From contig NC_059503.1 in NCBI RefSeq assembly GCF_914767665.1, forward strand, positions 28,768,001 through 28,832,000: a stretch of DNA of 64,000 bases, given 5' to 3'. Below the pieces are notes generated by a model that had not been told where the DNA came from, made no database searches, and saw only the letters and a program-made list of their open reading frames with translations. A program made the position numbers and the translations under genes. Of this stretch, positions 35,374-47,210 are shown piece by piece. How positions within the stretch are numbered: position 1 is the first letter of the stretch; every line of letters starts with the position of its first letter. The stretch is from Harmonia axyridis. Its lineage: Eukaryota > Arthropoda > Insecta > Coleoptera > Coccinellidae.

Positions 35374-38070
35374 CATAATCAGGGTTGATTAGTTCTTGTT
35401 TGAATTGAGAGAGAAGTTTTGGGCTCACTTTAACACTTAAATACATTCCTATCCCTTCTCAGAGAATGTTACTTCCCATTTTTAATGTGTCTAGGTCTAG
35501 AATGAAGTAATTTTTAACTTTGTTGAGAAAGGAACACTTTGAAGAATGAAAAAAATTAATGAACATTTTTTTAGCTGTAAAGTTAGATATGCATCTTATA
35601 ATTTTGTTTGGACTGTATTCATGAACTGTCTTGAATTATTTTCAAACTCATTGAGCCACTGATTCACTATACCTAGTCAATTTGCTTATTGAATAAACTT
35701 AAAATGATCCATAATTTCTGCTATATTCTTTTTTTTTTTTCATTTACTTGATAGCCAGAGCACTTCCTATCAATAACAAAGGTTTAAGGGACACTGAGTC
35801 TCGTCCAACCTAAGGAATTATTATGCATCTGAACTTTATGGCTGAAATAAAAGACGTAATGTATATTCTTTGCAATCAAGCTAGTACAGAAATGTAGGAT
35901 GCTTATAGAGAACTTTGAAAATGGTAGTTTTCCCAAATATCTCCAAATTGTAACATTCCTTAGATTAGTGATAACTCTATGAAGTGCAATTATTATTATT
36001 TCCCTACAGCTGTTTTTCGATTACATTATTATAATATTCAAAGAAATCCAATGCCTTATGATCTTATGCACTTTAGAGGACGTAGCCGAGTTTTTGTAAA
36101 TCTGAAAACTTTGTAAATAAATTTTAAAGTAATATGTATATAGGAAAATCTCCGCACAAAGTGTATATAAAAAGTTTTTCTTTAGTTTTCCAAGCCATAT
36201 TTTTTTATGTTAGCCATAGCTATCATAAATGTTATTTTTGTTAAGTATGATTTATAGTCTGAATTAGTGTCTGATTCCTATTTTCAAGTTAGGTTGTTCC
36301 TTTATAAGTGAGCATTAGCTTTATCCAGGCAATCTAAAAATTTGATAGATACTGTTTATATACCATAAAACACTTTCTAATCATTCCAATACTATCAATG
36401 TGAAGTTTTAATGCAATTAATTTTCTTTATCTCCTGATTCTAAGCTATTTTCTCGTATAACAGATATTTAAAATCTGTAACATTTTGCTTTATTTAGTCA
36501 TAGCTAATCCAATTGATAATTTGTGATTTTTGTGTGAACAATATGATTTTTCTAATGTCTAGGCAGAAATAATCTGAATGTATTTGTATATTTTTATAAA
36601 TATTGTATATATTTTCAACTGCTACATTCCCACTAGGAAAATTTCTCATATTCGGCTTTATATTTTTGAATTTCAATTTTGTTTCCTTGAAAATATTGTG
36701 TAAAATTCATTGATATTTGGATTTTTTAACTTTTATAAATTGAGTGCAATCTTCAAAGTAAAATATAATCAATATGACCATTTCTATTTCTAGAAGTAAC
36801 TCAATATTGACTAATCATTATTTGTTGGAGGTTTTTTATTCATTGATTTTGATGTGATTTATTTTACATATTCGGCACATCCGACATTTAAAGGGTTGTA
36901 TGCCAACATTCTAGTATTTTTTGTCAATTGAAATCTGTGATGTCAATAAAACTGCTGACTTGACACTTAAATTATTTGAATAATCCTTAATATAATTATC
37001 TGAGGGTAAACTTCAAAATTCCAATGAAATATATGTAAAGTTCTAATGCATGTTATCGAATATTGTAGCAAGAAATATAGTAATGGTATACATAATACTA
37101 AATAATTACTTTAAAAAGCTAGTTCACATGAAAGGCATTGAATGACTATTTACAATTACTAAACAATTATTATTACACATAACACCGTTATGGTTATTTA
37201 CAACTAGGTAATGGTAACAATGAATCCAAAAAACATAACCGATTTGTCCAGAATTACTATACTCATTGAAGAAGACATTAATTATTAGTGATGAAAAGAA
37301 GAGAAGAACAATAAAAATACGGAGTAGCATCATATCGCAGTCAATCGGTTTAACCGCCTATTGCAATGCAATAATAATATTAATTAAGGATATTATTCTA
37401 TATTCTGAAACAATGATCTCTCTCATTAGACAAATATAATTATGTTACTTTTCACCGATAATGCAGAAATGAAATGAGACGTTGATTTTTACTAGATAGA
37501 TTGTATGATTACGTTAGATTTCTTAAATACTTCAAATCCGATTTGATTTGACATATTTAAAAATTGCCTCCTTTCAGAACGTCAAGTTCTATATAACACG
37601 TGAATTAATTCAAAATTAAAAAGGGGTACTAAACTTCTTTTATATCTTAAGTGTTTTTTCGTACAATATGATTTTCCATTCATGTTTCAACCATTTGAAA
37701 TTCACTAAGCCTAAATATTCTAAGAATAAATTCCGATCACTTTAGTTAGTCTTTTTTGAAACCCACAGAATAACACAAATAAAACCCTTATGAACGCCAC
37801 TGGTCCAAGGCTGTCATTCGGGTATCTTCGGCAACACTGGCAGCGAACTTCTTCGCACAGTTCACCACAGAGAATTCCCTAAGGGATATTCTGTGAAGTT
37901 CACACCACATCCCCTTTAGAACTACTGTGTAAATGAATAACTTTATCTGTGAAGCTGTAGTTCAAATATGCATAATCATAGAAAATATAAGATATGAATT
38001 AAATTTCAAAAATCAATAATTCACCGCTAAACTTGAAGATCAGAATTGTATATACTCACGCATACCATTA
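35374..38070. other. SIK3 3' UTR and intergenic DNA before SSR4
   Basis: The SIK3 3' UTR begins at 35374. An AATAAA at 35692 is a plausible first poly(A) signal about 320 nt past the stop, with further candidates to about 36950. The rest is AT-rich. An imperfect inverted repeat lies at 37866-37895. No coding region was recognised. Confidence 0.55.
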
Positions 38071-38121
38071 AAATGTTATTATTGCATACAATAATAACAT
38101 TTCACCATAGTGAAATGTTAT
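38071..38121 (+). promoter_or_regulatory. Two overlapping perfect hairpins at the SSR4 start codon
   Basis: Hairpin 1 pairs 38071-38084 with 38089-38102 (14 bp, loop CATA). Hairpin 2 pairs 38094-38105 with 38110-38121 (12 bp, loop CATA again) and contains the start codon at 38115-38117 in its 3' arm. They share bases 38094-38102, so both cannot form at once. The pairing is direct observation; a regulatory role is inference. Confidence 0.6.
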
Positions 38122-38618
38122 CGATACTGATATTTTCCTTGTTATCATTGCAATTCACAGCAGGTTCAACCTGTGGAGATGTGGAAGTATCCACGAAGTC
38201 CTACACAACGGAAGATGCTACCGTTCTTTCCCAAATTGCATATATAAGCGAGTTTGAAGTGAAGTGTAATCCAGCTTCTTCATCTCCTGGGAATTTATAT
38301 GCATTATTTAAGGAAATTATCGTTCCCGTGGCAAACGTCGCACCAAATAAATATCAAATTAGCTGGACAGAGGATTTAAAGACTGCACAAGTCGGAGAAA
38401 TAATAGTGAAAATATTTGACGAGAATGGCTATGCTGCTTTAAAGAAAGCTTTGAGGAATGGTGACAATATACATGAAGTGGAATATTTTACTACATTGTC
38501 AATTTCTCACCCAGGTGCTTATAAAGGGCCTTGTATAAGTTGTGAATTTCTTGCAGCATTGTTTTCTTTGTCAATTGCTTATTATGCTGTGCACTTAAGA
38601 ATGAAGTTTGTTTCTTAA
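38115..38618 (+). CDS. SSR4: Translocon-associated protein delta subunit (TRAP-delta, SSR4)
   Basis: A single exon encodes 167 aa from the ATG at 38115 (MLSILIFSLLSLQFTAGSTC), which begins with a cleavable signal peptide. Longer in-frame starts upstream would bury the signal sequence and are less likely. Family landmarks are YTTEDATVLSQIAYISEFEV, KYQISWTEDLKTAQVGEI, VKIFDENGYAAL and HPGAYKGP, then one C-terminal membrane helix (FLAALFSLSIAYYAV). Two lumenal cysteines (STCGD, VKCNP) match the disulfide pair of known members. TRAP associates with the Sec61 translocon and assists translocation of some nascent chains. The usual GPWVSSE is GPCISCE here, losing a conserved Trp. The gene has no introns. 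It could be the single functional copy or an expressed retrocopy. Possible AATAAA at 38652. Confidence 0.9.
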   Translation: MLSILIFSLLSLQFTAGSTCGDVEVSTKSYTTEDATVLSQIAYISEFEVKCNPASSSPGNLYALFKEIIVPVANVAPNKYQISWTEDLKTAQVGEIIVKIFDENGYAALKKALRNGDNIHEVEYFTTLSISHPGAYKGPCISCEFLAALFSLSIAYYAVHLRMKFVS

Positions 38619-39544
38619 TTGTTTTTATAGGTGAGTATTATGTATATTTAAAATAAAGTATATGATTTTCCTTTTTAGATAATAAATAAAAAACAATAAA
38701 ACTACAAATATTTTTATAATTTTGGCACAAATACATAAATTGAACTATAATAATGTGCATAAGAATTCAAAACCATTTTAGCTTTTTTGATATATCTATT
38801 CTATCCAAATGATATCACATTACAAGTCAAGGCTGTTTATTTCAGCTTTAGTTGTAATGTTTAATATTGTATGGTACATTAATCATCTAGAGAATATAAA
38901 ATAAAGCTTCTTAAATTGTATTCATAAGAAGAACTAAGCTAATGTGGCAGTTCAAGCCTTTCAAGTCTATAAGACATGATCTTGTCTTTTTTTAAATAAA
39001 ATACTTTTTGGTCATATTGTAAAATATTCAAAATTTTTTTAAGCCAATTCAAAATTAAGATCTGCATCATAGACTTTGAAACTACTTCTTACATAGTGAT
39101 TATGTGACAATTTTCGAATCATTGGAAGATCATGCTTTAACTTAGTTTGTTCAAGCAGTATTTGTTATAACCAAGGTCTAACACTTAATTCTTTAAATCT
39201 TCGTCATTTCATATTTATTCGCTCACCCTGCATCCCTACTGCTCCCTTTAATATTCACTTGAGTTCACACTTTGATATAAAACTCTCATTTCTATTCCAA
39301 TATAATATTTTCTCAATAAGGTTTGTAAAATATAAAATTAAAATAAATTTTGACTTATCATTAATATTAAAATAAATAAATTATTAGTTATATTAAAGCA
39401 TCAGATAATGACTCTGAAAGAATAATACAAAAAAAAAAATCACAGAAATAATATGAAAATCCACCTAAATTTTAAATTTAGGTAAACCAAACATCGCCTG
39501 TCAGATCTATGTAGAACATTGAACTGTGTGCTGCATTCGGTAAA
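38619..39544. other. AT-rich interval between convergent SSR4 and RILP-like gene
   Basis: The interval holds the 3' UTRs of SSR4 (+) and the RILP-like gene (-). No further gene, RNA or clear mobile element was recognised. Confidence 0.55.
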
Positions 39545-42500
39545 TTAGAGGGGCACTGGGTCATTAGTAGTTGAGAGAGACACCTTTGAGAGAGGTGACA
39601 TGCTACGCCTTGGAAAACTTCCACTGCCGCTGCCCCCCTCGGCAAATAATTTCCGAAAACTGTAAATGAAAAATTTATCAGAATATTGAGTTAGAATGTT
39701 GAATTTCCTATTAGAGTTAGATGGATGTTTTTGTTAAATATATGGATAAATATAATATCGTCAATATGTATGAAGAAATTTACAGGATGACCCAACTAAA
39801 CATTTACAATGGAAGTTTCAGGTGGTAATTTTGTACATATGAAAAATGTTCATACTAATTTCATAATTCACAGTAAATTCAACCCTCAAGGATTGCAATA
39901 ATTTCCTAATGAAATAAGCCTCTAACCTTTTTAAAAGTTAATAAATTTGTACATAGTAGAGCACTTGAATCCTCCGAGCCAAGTTTTATTTTGTTCAAAT
40001 TCAATGACTGTTGATACGGCATGCAAATTAAAAATCAATTATATCCATGATAAACCACCGTCAACTTCAACACATAAATTGTAATGAAAATTAAATCAAC
40101 ATTTTGTTAAATTCAATAGTTTTCTCTCAAATCAACCTGATCACTAAAAACAACACCTCTCCTACTAATGTTACTTTACATTCTGATTGAACGGATTTTA
40201 CAAAATTTTTCAAATCAAAATACATCTACCATCCCAAAGTAAAAGTTTTTCATCAAATACCTGTCGATTTATTGAGATAATTTTGCTTAAGTCGATTTAT
40301 CTTGTCAAGGCCTCTTCCAAAAAAACATTTTTTTCTATTTTCCCTCGTTTTAAAATTACAGAACCTATATATTCAAAAATAAATTAAATAAGGCTTAATT
40401 AAAATCGGAATCATTTGTATGAACTCTACTTACAACTTCCTTATCCCTGATTCAGACTTCTTCCATGGTGCATCGTCAGGTTCAAGTGGTATAGGGCCTT
40501 GCACAGGTGCATCATCTTCAACAGGTCTGTAAAAAATTTAAATATTAATCAGAAAAATCTACCATTGATGAAAGCTATAACATACATTCTCACATTGTCT
40601 ATAAATGCATATTGAAGCAGTTTAATGGATTAGAATAAGAGACTTCTTTAAATTGATTTTGAAAAATAATTTTTTGCTTGTTAGATATACCATAGAAGAA
40701 ATAAACTGTAAGACTGAAATCAAGATCAGTTTTTGATTTTTTTTCCTATATATATATATATTATATATATAAATAATGTAATGTCATAACTTTTTCAAAA
40801 TAAATACTTATATCAACAAAAAATATATACAATTTTGACAAGGGTCTATCCATCGTATTCTATTGAACAGAAAGAAAGCTTGCCAACGTAGTGATGATAC
40901 TATTTGAAATAAGCAAAGTCATTCTTCAGTTAGTTGAGCAATGAAATATGGAAGTTAGCTCACTGAATTGTCAAACCAAACAACTTACGGACTAGACGAG
41001 TATGTTGGAACACTAGGTTTAGACATTTGAAATGTATTGAGTAAACTATCACAGGCGTTTTCAATACTATTTACAATTTTCTTCATACCTCTGAAATAAA
41101 AATACAAAAAAAAAAAAATAAAAACCTAACAATTGAAAAAGAGTAATAATTAACTCACGACTCTGGCTTTGGTTTGGGTCTATAAGTCTCCAATTCATCC
41201 TCTAGGTCACTGACACGAGCTTTCAAATCATTTCTTTCATTAAGAATGTCTTTGAGTTCTTCGGTAGTGAACCTAGGCCTATTGGGATCATCCAGATCGA
41301 ACACTGCAACGTTTGAAGGTAGAGGGAGGTCCATCTGCAATTTTGGTTTATTATTAAAATAATTTCTAACAAGGGATGTTTCATCACACAATATGGAAAG
41401 ACAGGGTTATGGGATTTACTTTTAAAGATAATAAACTTCTGGGAAAACAAAGGAGATTATCAAGGTTATGGTCCTCTGATAATTTCAGAGCGGTTTTCAA
41501 TATTTCAGGTAACTAGCTTCGTATATATGGACCACTTGCCACTTGTCGACGAAAATTCGCCTTGGCAGAAGTTTGGAGGCTATTAATTGTTAATCTCTAG
41601 TAACTTGTGAACAACTAAAAGTTCTTAATTGCTGTGAAGGGTAGTTGTATCATTATAGTCTTGAATGTCAGATGCTATGGAAAATGTTCTTAAACAATAG
41701 TCTGGAAATTAAAATGACATTTGGTAGTGGTAATTGAACTTCACCAGAATAAAAGTACGGTTTTACTGGTGACAGATAACTCACCAAAGTTTGAGGAAAT
41801 AGCCACCGTTTTTTGAGGAATTTTTTATATACAGACTCTCAACTAACTAACCATAGTAACCAAGTAGATATATGAACCATACCCCAAGTTAATGTCTGAA
41901 ATGGCCATTGTAAAACTTTTATTATGAAAAAAAAAAAACCATACCATATTGTGAAAATAGAGATAAAAGGAAATTATGTTATCTTTAAAAGGAGAATGTA
42001 AGTACACATTTCTGCAATATCTGATTATATGCACTTTATGGATAGGTATTTCATTAATCTCAAAGGACGCAATGGAGTGCAATGAAAATTTTCTAACTTT
42101 GCTCAAATCCTCGTTCTCCTTTTCTGCCAAACCTAACCGCTGTTTCAATCCATTGATACCACGTTGTTGATCTTGTATCTGAACCAGAAAATCTGCCCTC
42201 TCCTCACAAAGGTTCCTAACCTGGGTCTGAAGATTCTTGTGTTTTCTTTTTGCGTCCCTTGTTGAAGCTTGAAGCCGTTCATAGTTGGATTTCATCTGAA
42301 AAGAATATTGAATACTTCAAAAAAAGAAAAGCTGGAGCTCTTGGAATAATACTTGGCAGAAATGTTCATGTCTTCAGGAATTGAATATTGATTCTCAATT
42401 CAAACTTCAATGAGGAAGCAATTTTAATTAATTTACATTAATAACAGGTTTGTTTCCATATAACACAACAAATTTCTCACTAAAAAATTATGCTACTTAC

Positions 42501-43943
42501 ATTGTCAATTTCATTAATTTTTTCCTGGATCTGCCTATCTTTAGAGCGAATTTCGTCCCTTTGCTTTTCTATGGTGTCTTTCATTTGTTGCAGTATTTCG
42601 CCATTGCCAGGATTCTCTGAAGTTTCAACCTCGTTTTCCTTATCATTTGGACTGCTGCTGGTCTGTACTTTAAGAAGACGTCTGTTTTCCTCTTGAAGCT
42701 TAGCTATGACATTATAGAGTTCATTACTATCCTTGCGCCATTGTTCTTCTATGGCTTCAAGATCCTACAAGAAAATGTGAATTTATGAGATCTCATGACA
42801 TTTGAGGTGAATTCAAAGGATTATTTTTTTAACTATAGTATGAGAATAGAGTTAATATTTTTCTATTTCTGTTTTTCATCAATAGAGTAGTAGTAGTATC
42901 AGAAGACGTCACAGAACAGCTGCTACGGGGACATTTAATGCTTCACATGACTAGAATGGGCTACCTCAAGTCAGTGTAACCTGTTCAATGGACCATGAGT
43001 TATTCTTTATGTGTTGATACATGTACCCCAGCAACTGATCGGTCCATAGAGGTCTGATAATACTCCATAAGGTAGTGGCACACTTAATTTTAGATCATCA
43101 AACAAATAAAGAAAAATAAATAGAATAGAATATTTTTGGTTATTCATATAAGCAAAAAATGTACTGTAAATTAATACATTCATTTGGTGGGAAACAGTCT
43201 GAACCCTAAATATTAATAGCATATACATAAATGCTGCAATTACATATCTATCTATCTATCATATTTTTCCAATCCCTCTCGTATATTTTAATAACTGAAG
43301 TCACGGAGTAGTTCATTGCTGGTTAGGTACATATTTACATTTACAAAAACCTACAAATATTTGATTGCCATACCGGCAAAAATTAACTGTAAACACAACA
43401 CTAATTGAGACTGGTAAAAATTCATAATCTAATGGTTCTACGTTCGCATAACTACTGTAAATTGCCTTAAGTGGATATAAGATATTGCTAGGAAATGCAA
43501 ATAAAAAATCCGCTAATAGGAAGTAATGGTGTTCCTAAAAATGATTAAGAGCTGACATATGAATTACGAATTCATTATAATTACAGAAATTAGAATTACA
43601 CATTCCCGAATGAATAAAATCTACTCACCCGTTCGAATTTGGCCCTGTATTCAGCCTTTTCAATCTTGTCATTTTCCAGCAGAGAAACTTTGTTTTGCAG
43701 CTCTAAAAGCTGGGCGTTTTCTGTTTCGTTTCTGGTTGCTAGCTGTTCTAAAAGTTCCAGAGCTGTTATTACTCTGGGCATTAGTCCAGTGACGGCAGTT
43801 GTTCCGTAAAGATCGATAATTTTCTCGCACTCTTTTCCTATATCTGAGGCAATGTCATACACGTCCACCACGGATATATCACTGAAAGAATCTCTTGTAT
43901 CATCCATGTTATCACGATGAGTCGAATACTTTAGTCGAGGCAT
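39545..43943 (-). CDS. RILPL: RILP-like protein (RH1 and RH2 domains)
   Basis: Seven minus-strand exons (43943-43629, 42764-42501, 42295-42098, 41334-41159, 41090-40989, 40526-40434, 39659-39545) join in frame to 420 aa. Residues ~18-75 form the RH1 domain (SVVDVYDIASDIGKECEKII), which in RILPL and JIP3/4 proteins contacts dynein light intermediate chain. A long coiled coil covers about 75-260. Residues ~272-320 contain the RH2 signature DLDDPNRPRFTTEELKDILN, the module that binds phosphorylated Rab8/Rab10 or Rab7-type GTPases in relatives. The C-terminus is Ser-rich with FFRKLFAEGG. Length is close to vertebrate RILPL1 (~400 aa). Expected role: cytoplasmic adaptor in lysosome, endosome or ciliary traffic. 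Whether it is closer to RILP, RILPL1 or RILPL2 cannot be decided by eye. Confidence 0.9.
40748..40775. repeat. (TA)n low-complexity tract
   Basis: A run of ta dinucleotides with small interruptions lies in intron 5 of the RILP-like gene. Confidence 0.8.
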
Positions 43944-44607
43944 TAATTTTTTAGGGTTTTAGAGCTGAATTGCGACCAGAATATATGGGAAGTCAACCTG
44001 CAACCTGTCTTATTATTGATCGATCAGTTCAGTCTTGGGCAGCTCCGGTGAGCAACAGCAACAAGACTGACAGATGAGATTGGTTATTAGAACTACAATA
44101 ATCGTTAGACCTAATTGTGAAAAATATTAACAGACCTACCGGATCATCATTATTTATCTGGAAATACCAAATATTGGACAAGTGAAACACATTAAATGTC
44201 TCGAAGATGTCTGAATAATCACCCTTTGCAATCACTGTCGACTTTTTCAATGAGAAACTTTCTTCTTGAATCAGGAAGATTGCCGACACATCAGTTGATT
44301 TCGCATCGTTTCCTAAGGCGCTTAAATTTGGCTATCGTTTCCATGGAAAAACCAAGTACCGGATTTCCCGATGAGATCGCGTCTCCTGAATTATCATTAA
44401 CAAAATAAAGTCAGTGAACACACTATTATTTTTAGGCAGACAAATTGCAAAAGTTATAATGGAAAATAAAAGTAAATCAATGTTATTCAAAGCCACGTTA
44501 GTTTGCTCAATACAAATGTGGTACTGTAAGCAATAAATTATAGCTTACTCATTTATCACTAATTTCGTCCAATTGAAAGAACTTGTGATGGTTTTTCTTT
44601 GTTATAA

Positions 44608-46032
44608 TTATGGCCGCCGACAGACATTTTGGCGCCCCGGCAAAATAAAATTTCGCCGTCCTAATTGTCTAATGGTTCCTTTATTGACTGCTATTAAATT
44701 AATATGTTTTGATATTCACCAGAAAAAAAAATTGACAGCTGAAGGTTCTGTAGAACATCACTAAATATTTTTCGATTTAATGAGTTACATCTACAGGGTG
44801 TTCCACATTGACGCCAAGCTCTATTACGGTTATGCGCTGAAATTAAAATTTTTTTTTTGACACAGTTACATTAGGCTCCATTAAAGCTACATTCTCAAAT
44901 TGTATGGAAATACTGCTTAAAACTTACCGTTTTTGAGATATTTCGAAGTTTCATAAATTGAAGAGTCTTTAGAAAAACCTAATAACTTGGAAATAAATGA
45001 ATTTATTTGAATAAAATTTTAAAGTGAATACTGGGAGGTAAGTATCTACTGATTTTTCGATCAATTGGGAATTACAGTAGGCGTTCAAAATGAGACAATT
45101 CATTGATGACTTGTTCGTTAATATTGGTCAAATTTTATATGGCACATGGTAGAGAATTTTTCGAAGATATGTAATAAAATTTGCTACTTAATAAAAAATT
45201 AATATATGGAATGCCATTTGGAATAAGCCCAATATCAACGATTCAATAAGTCATTAATGAATCGTCTCGTTTTGAACACCCAGTAGTTTTCAATGATTAT
45301 CGAAAAGCCATCAGTACGTACTTACCTCCGTTCTTCATAGTATTCACTTTCAAATACCTTAGTTCAAAGTTATTAGGTTTTTCCAAAGACCTTTCAATTT
45401 ATGAAAAATTGAAAGGTCTTCGAACAAGAATTCGAACGAACGAAGACTTCGAACAAAATTGGGTTTATTTATTCCATAGGTACAATCGGAAATTTAAATA
45501 AAAACACAGTGTTTCGTATAAGAAAAAAAATGGTCATTTAATTTTTTTGTGTATTTCTGAACAATTCTAGAATGTAGCTCTAATGAAGCCTAATGTTACT
45601 GTGTCGAAAAAAGAATCAGCGCTTATCAATGGTGGTGCGCCCTGTATATTTTAGCGCTTTCGAATTGCGGGTTCTTGAATTTTCTTTGAAGGAGCCTCTG
45701 TAATTCCTCTCAGGCATGTTTTCAGTTCCATATCAAATCGTATTTTTGAACTCGAAATCACCTTGTCAAAATTATCGAAGGACGTTTTGTCGATTTCGTC
45801 AGTTCTTGAAGGTGCATTTTAGTACCTGTATTTTCATAACTATAGTTGAGAGCGCCTATTTGATTTCTTCAATGAAATTGGCGCTTGGTAATTTTTAATT
45901 ATTGCACTACAAAGAAAAGTTTCACTAATAAAACATTTTTGTGTCAAAAATTATGTCTTGTTTTGTTAACTGACTTTGCGCCCTTGCCATTTAGCACCTC
46001 GACAAAATGTCGGGTATGTTGGCCCTGGCTAT
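44608..46032. mobile_element. Possible hAT-like element boundaries
   Basis: The left part (about 44608-44650) reads GGCCGCCGACAGACATTTTG then GCGCC. The right end in reverse complement reads GGGCCAACATACCCGACATT followed by TTGTCGAGGTGC. The two are imperfect inverted matches centred on CCGACATTTTG. A phrase like the left interior (CGCC..CCTAATTGTCT) also occurs at 20295. No transposase remains and no clear 8-bp target duplication was found, so the class is tentative. Confidence 0.35.
44790..45655. mobile_element. Foldback-type element: long imperfect inverted repeats
   Basis: Left-arm blocks recur in reverse complement and reverse order in the right arm. ACAGGGTGTTCC (44795) pairs with the GCGCCCTGTAT end (about 45645). 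GACACAGTTACATTAGGCTCC (about 44859) pairs with AGCCTAATGTTACTGTGTC (about 45585). AAACCTAATAACTTGG (about 44975) pairs with AGTTATTAGGTTTTTCC (about 45370). TTCAAAATGAGAC (about 45090) pairs with GTCTCGTTTTGAA (about 45265). The arms are some 400 bp each with a short centre. No ORF is present. Confidence 0.75.
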
Positions 46033-46419
46033 ATTTTTGGATATCTTTATAAATGTTGGTTTTTCCTTGTAATTTGCAGTTTGAATGTTAATGTGTTTGT
46101 CCAATCTCTTGAAATTACTTACCAGAAATACCCAGACAAAATATTTTGAGTAGATATTGTTGATTCAAATACATACCAAATTAAGATTTCAATTTGTTCG
46201 ATTCAATATTCGCAAAATAGAACTGCATGTTTATAGTGTAGAACACTCCACAAATTTTTGGTAAGAAGTATATTAGGAAAGGAAAAATTCAAAAATGTAT
46301 TAAGTATAATTTTTTTTTAGGATTCAAATTTAAGTAGAATGTAGGAATCGTGAAATGTGATTAATAAACAATGAAAGTGCTTTACTGAATGGACTAGTTT
46401 TCATTTTTTTGTTAAGGAT

Positions 46420-47210
46420 TAATTCTCAAAATTTAAGTAAAATGAAACAAAAATTTTGAAGAATCATTGAAATATCTCTAGAAATGAAAAAGTTATGGGA
46501 CTTTGAAGTCGCGCTTGGAAGAATAATTTCATAGTACGTGTAAGTGGCGTGACGTCACACACTAGACGACTGGTATTCGCAGGGTGCTTACGAATTCATT
46601 GGTGTACAATCACTTGTGCCGTTCGTGTCGTATTTTGTTCGTTACAGGATGGCTGAAATAACTTACTATATACATACATATAAATTACTTTCTTCTCTTT
46701 TTACTTTTCACTCCTCACATAAATATGTTTTGCTATTGATAGACTTCAACAACCAGTACTCAACTACAAAATGTTTATGAAACGTTTTTTAAATAAATCA
46801 TCGTTATAAGTTGAACCATGATGAAGCAAACTCAAAAGTAGATACTTACTTGAAAAGTTTAACTCCTTTTATTTCAGCACTGACATAAGATGGATTTGAA
46901 GAAAAAAACTCCATCACTGCGAATATATCTATTTTAGGCAAATTGTCACTTTGTCCTTTCACGAAGCCTTCTTCCATTATGGTGAAATAAAAACAAAACA
47001 CTGTACAACTACAAACGGCGCGAAAGCCTTGGCGCGGCTAAGTATTTAAACGTAATTTATGGTGTAGCGATCACAGGCAAGTGCCGTGACGTCAAAGACC
47101 AAAGACGTTCCGCGCTAAAATACGTAAATTTAAATAATCTATTTCTCAGTCATTTATTGATGGATTTTCAAAATTTTTTCACTGATTTACTAGTTTTGCT
47201 CTATATTTTA
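46420..47210. mobile_element. Inverted-repeat element carrying one exon of a SWIM-family transposon protein
   Basis: The arms share AAATTTTGAA, then A-rich text, then GCGC and a GACGTCAC box. They read rightward at 46445-46565 and in reverse complement at 47210-47085, and are imperfect. Between them, minus strand 46977-46850 encodes a 42-residue exon ending in a good donor. No continuation exon follows, so it looks like an internally deleted derivative of a larger element. Confidence 0.5.
46850..46977 (-). pseudogene. First exon of a SWIM/YqaJ-type transposon-associated protein, orphaned
   Basis: The minus strand encodes MEEGFVKGQSDNLPKIDIFA followed by VMEFFSSNPSYVSAEIKGVK, ending at a consensus donor (GTAAGT). 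The pattern resembles the N-terminus of a multicopy insect protein family with a downstream SWIM zinc-binding and often a YqaJ-like exonuclease domain. This is recalled from general familiarity, not searched. No downstream exon was found within about 400 bp before the left arm. Confidence 0.45.

Noticed and set aside
44029..44289. 86-aa minus-strand open frame upstream of the RILP-like gene
   Set aside because: No recognisable motif, no splice support, and composition typical of random AT-rich DNA.
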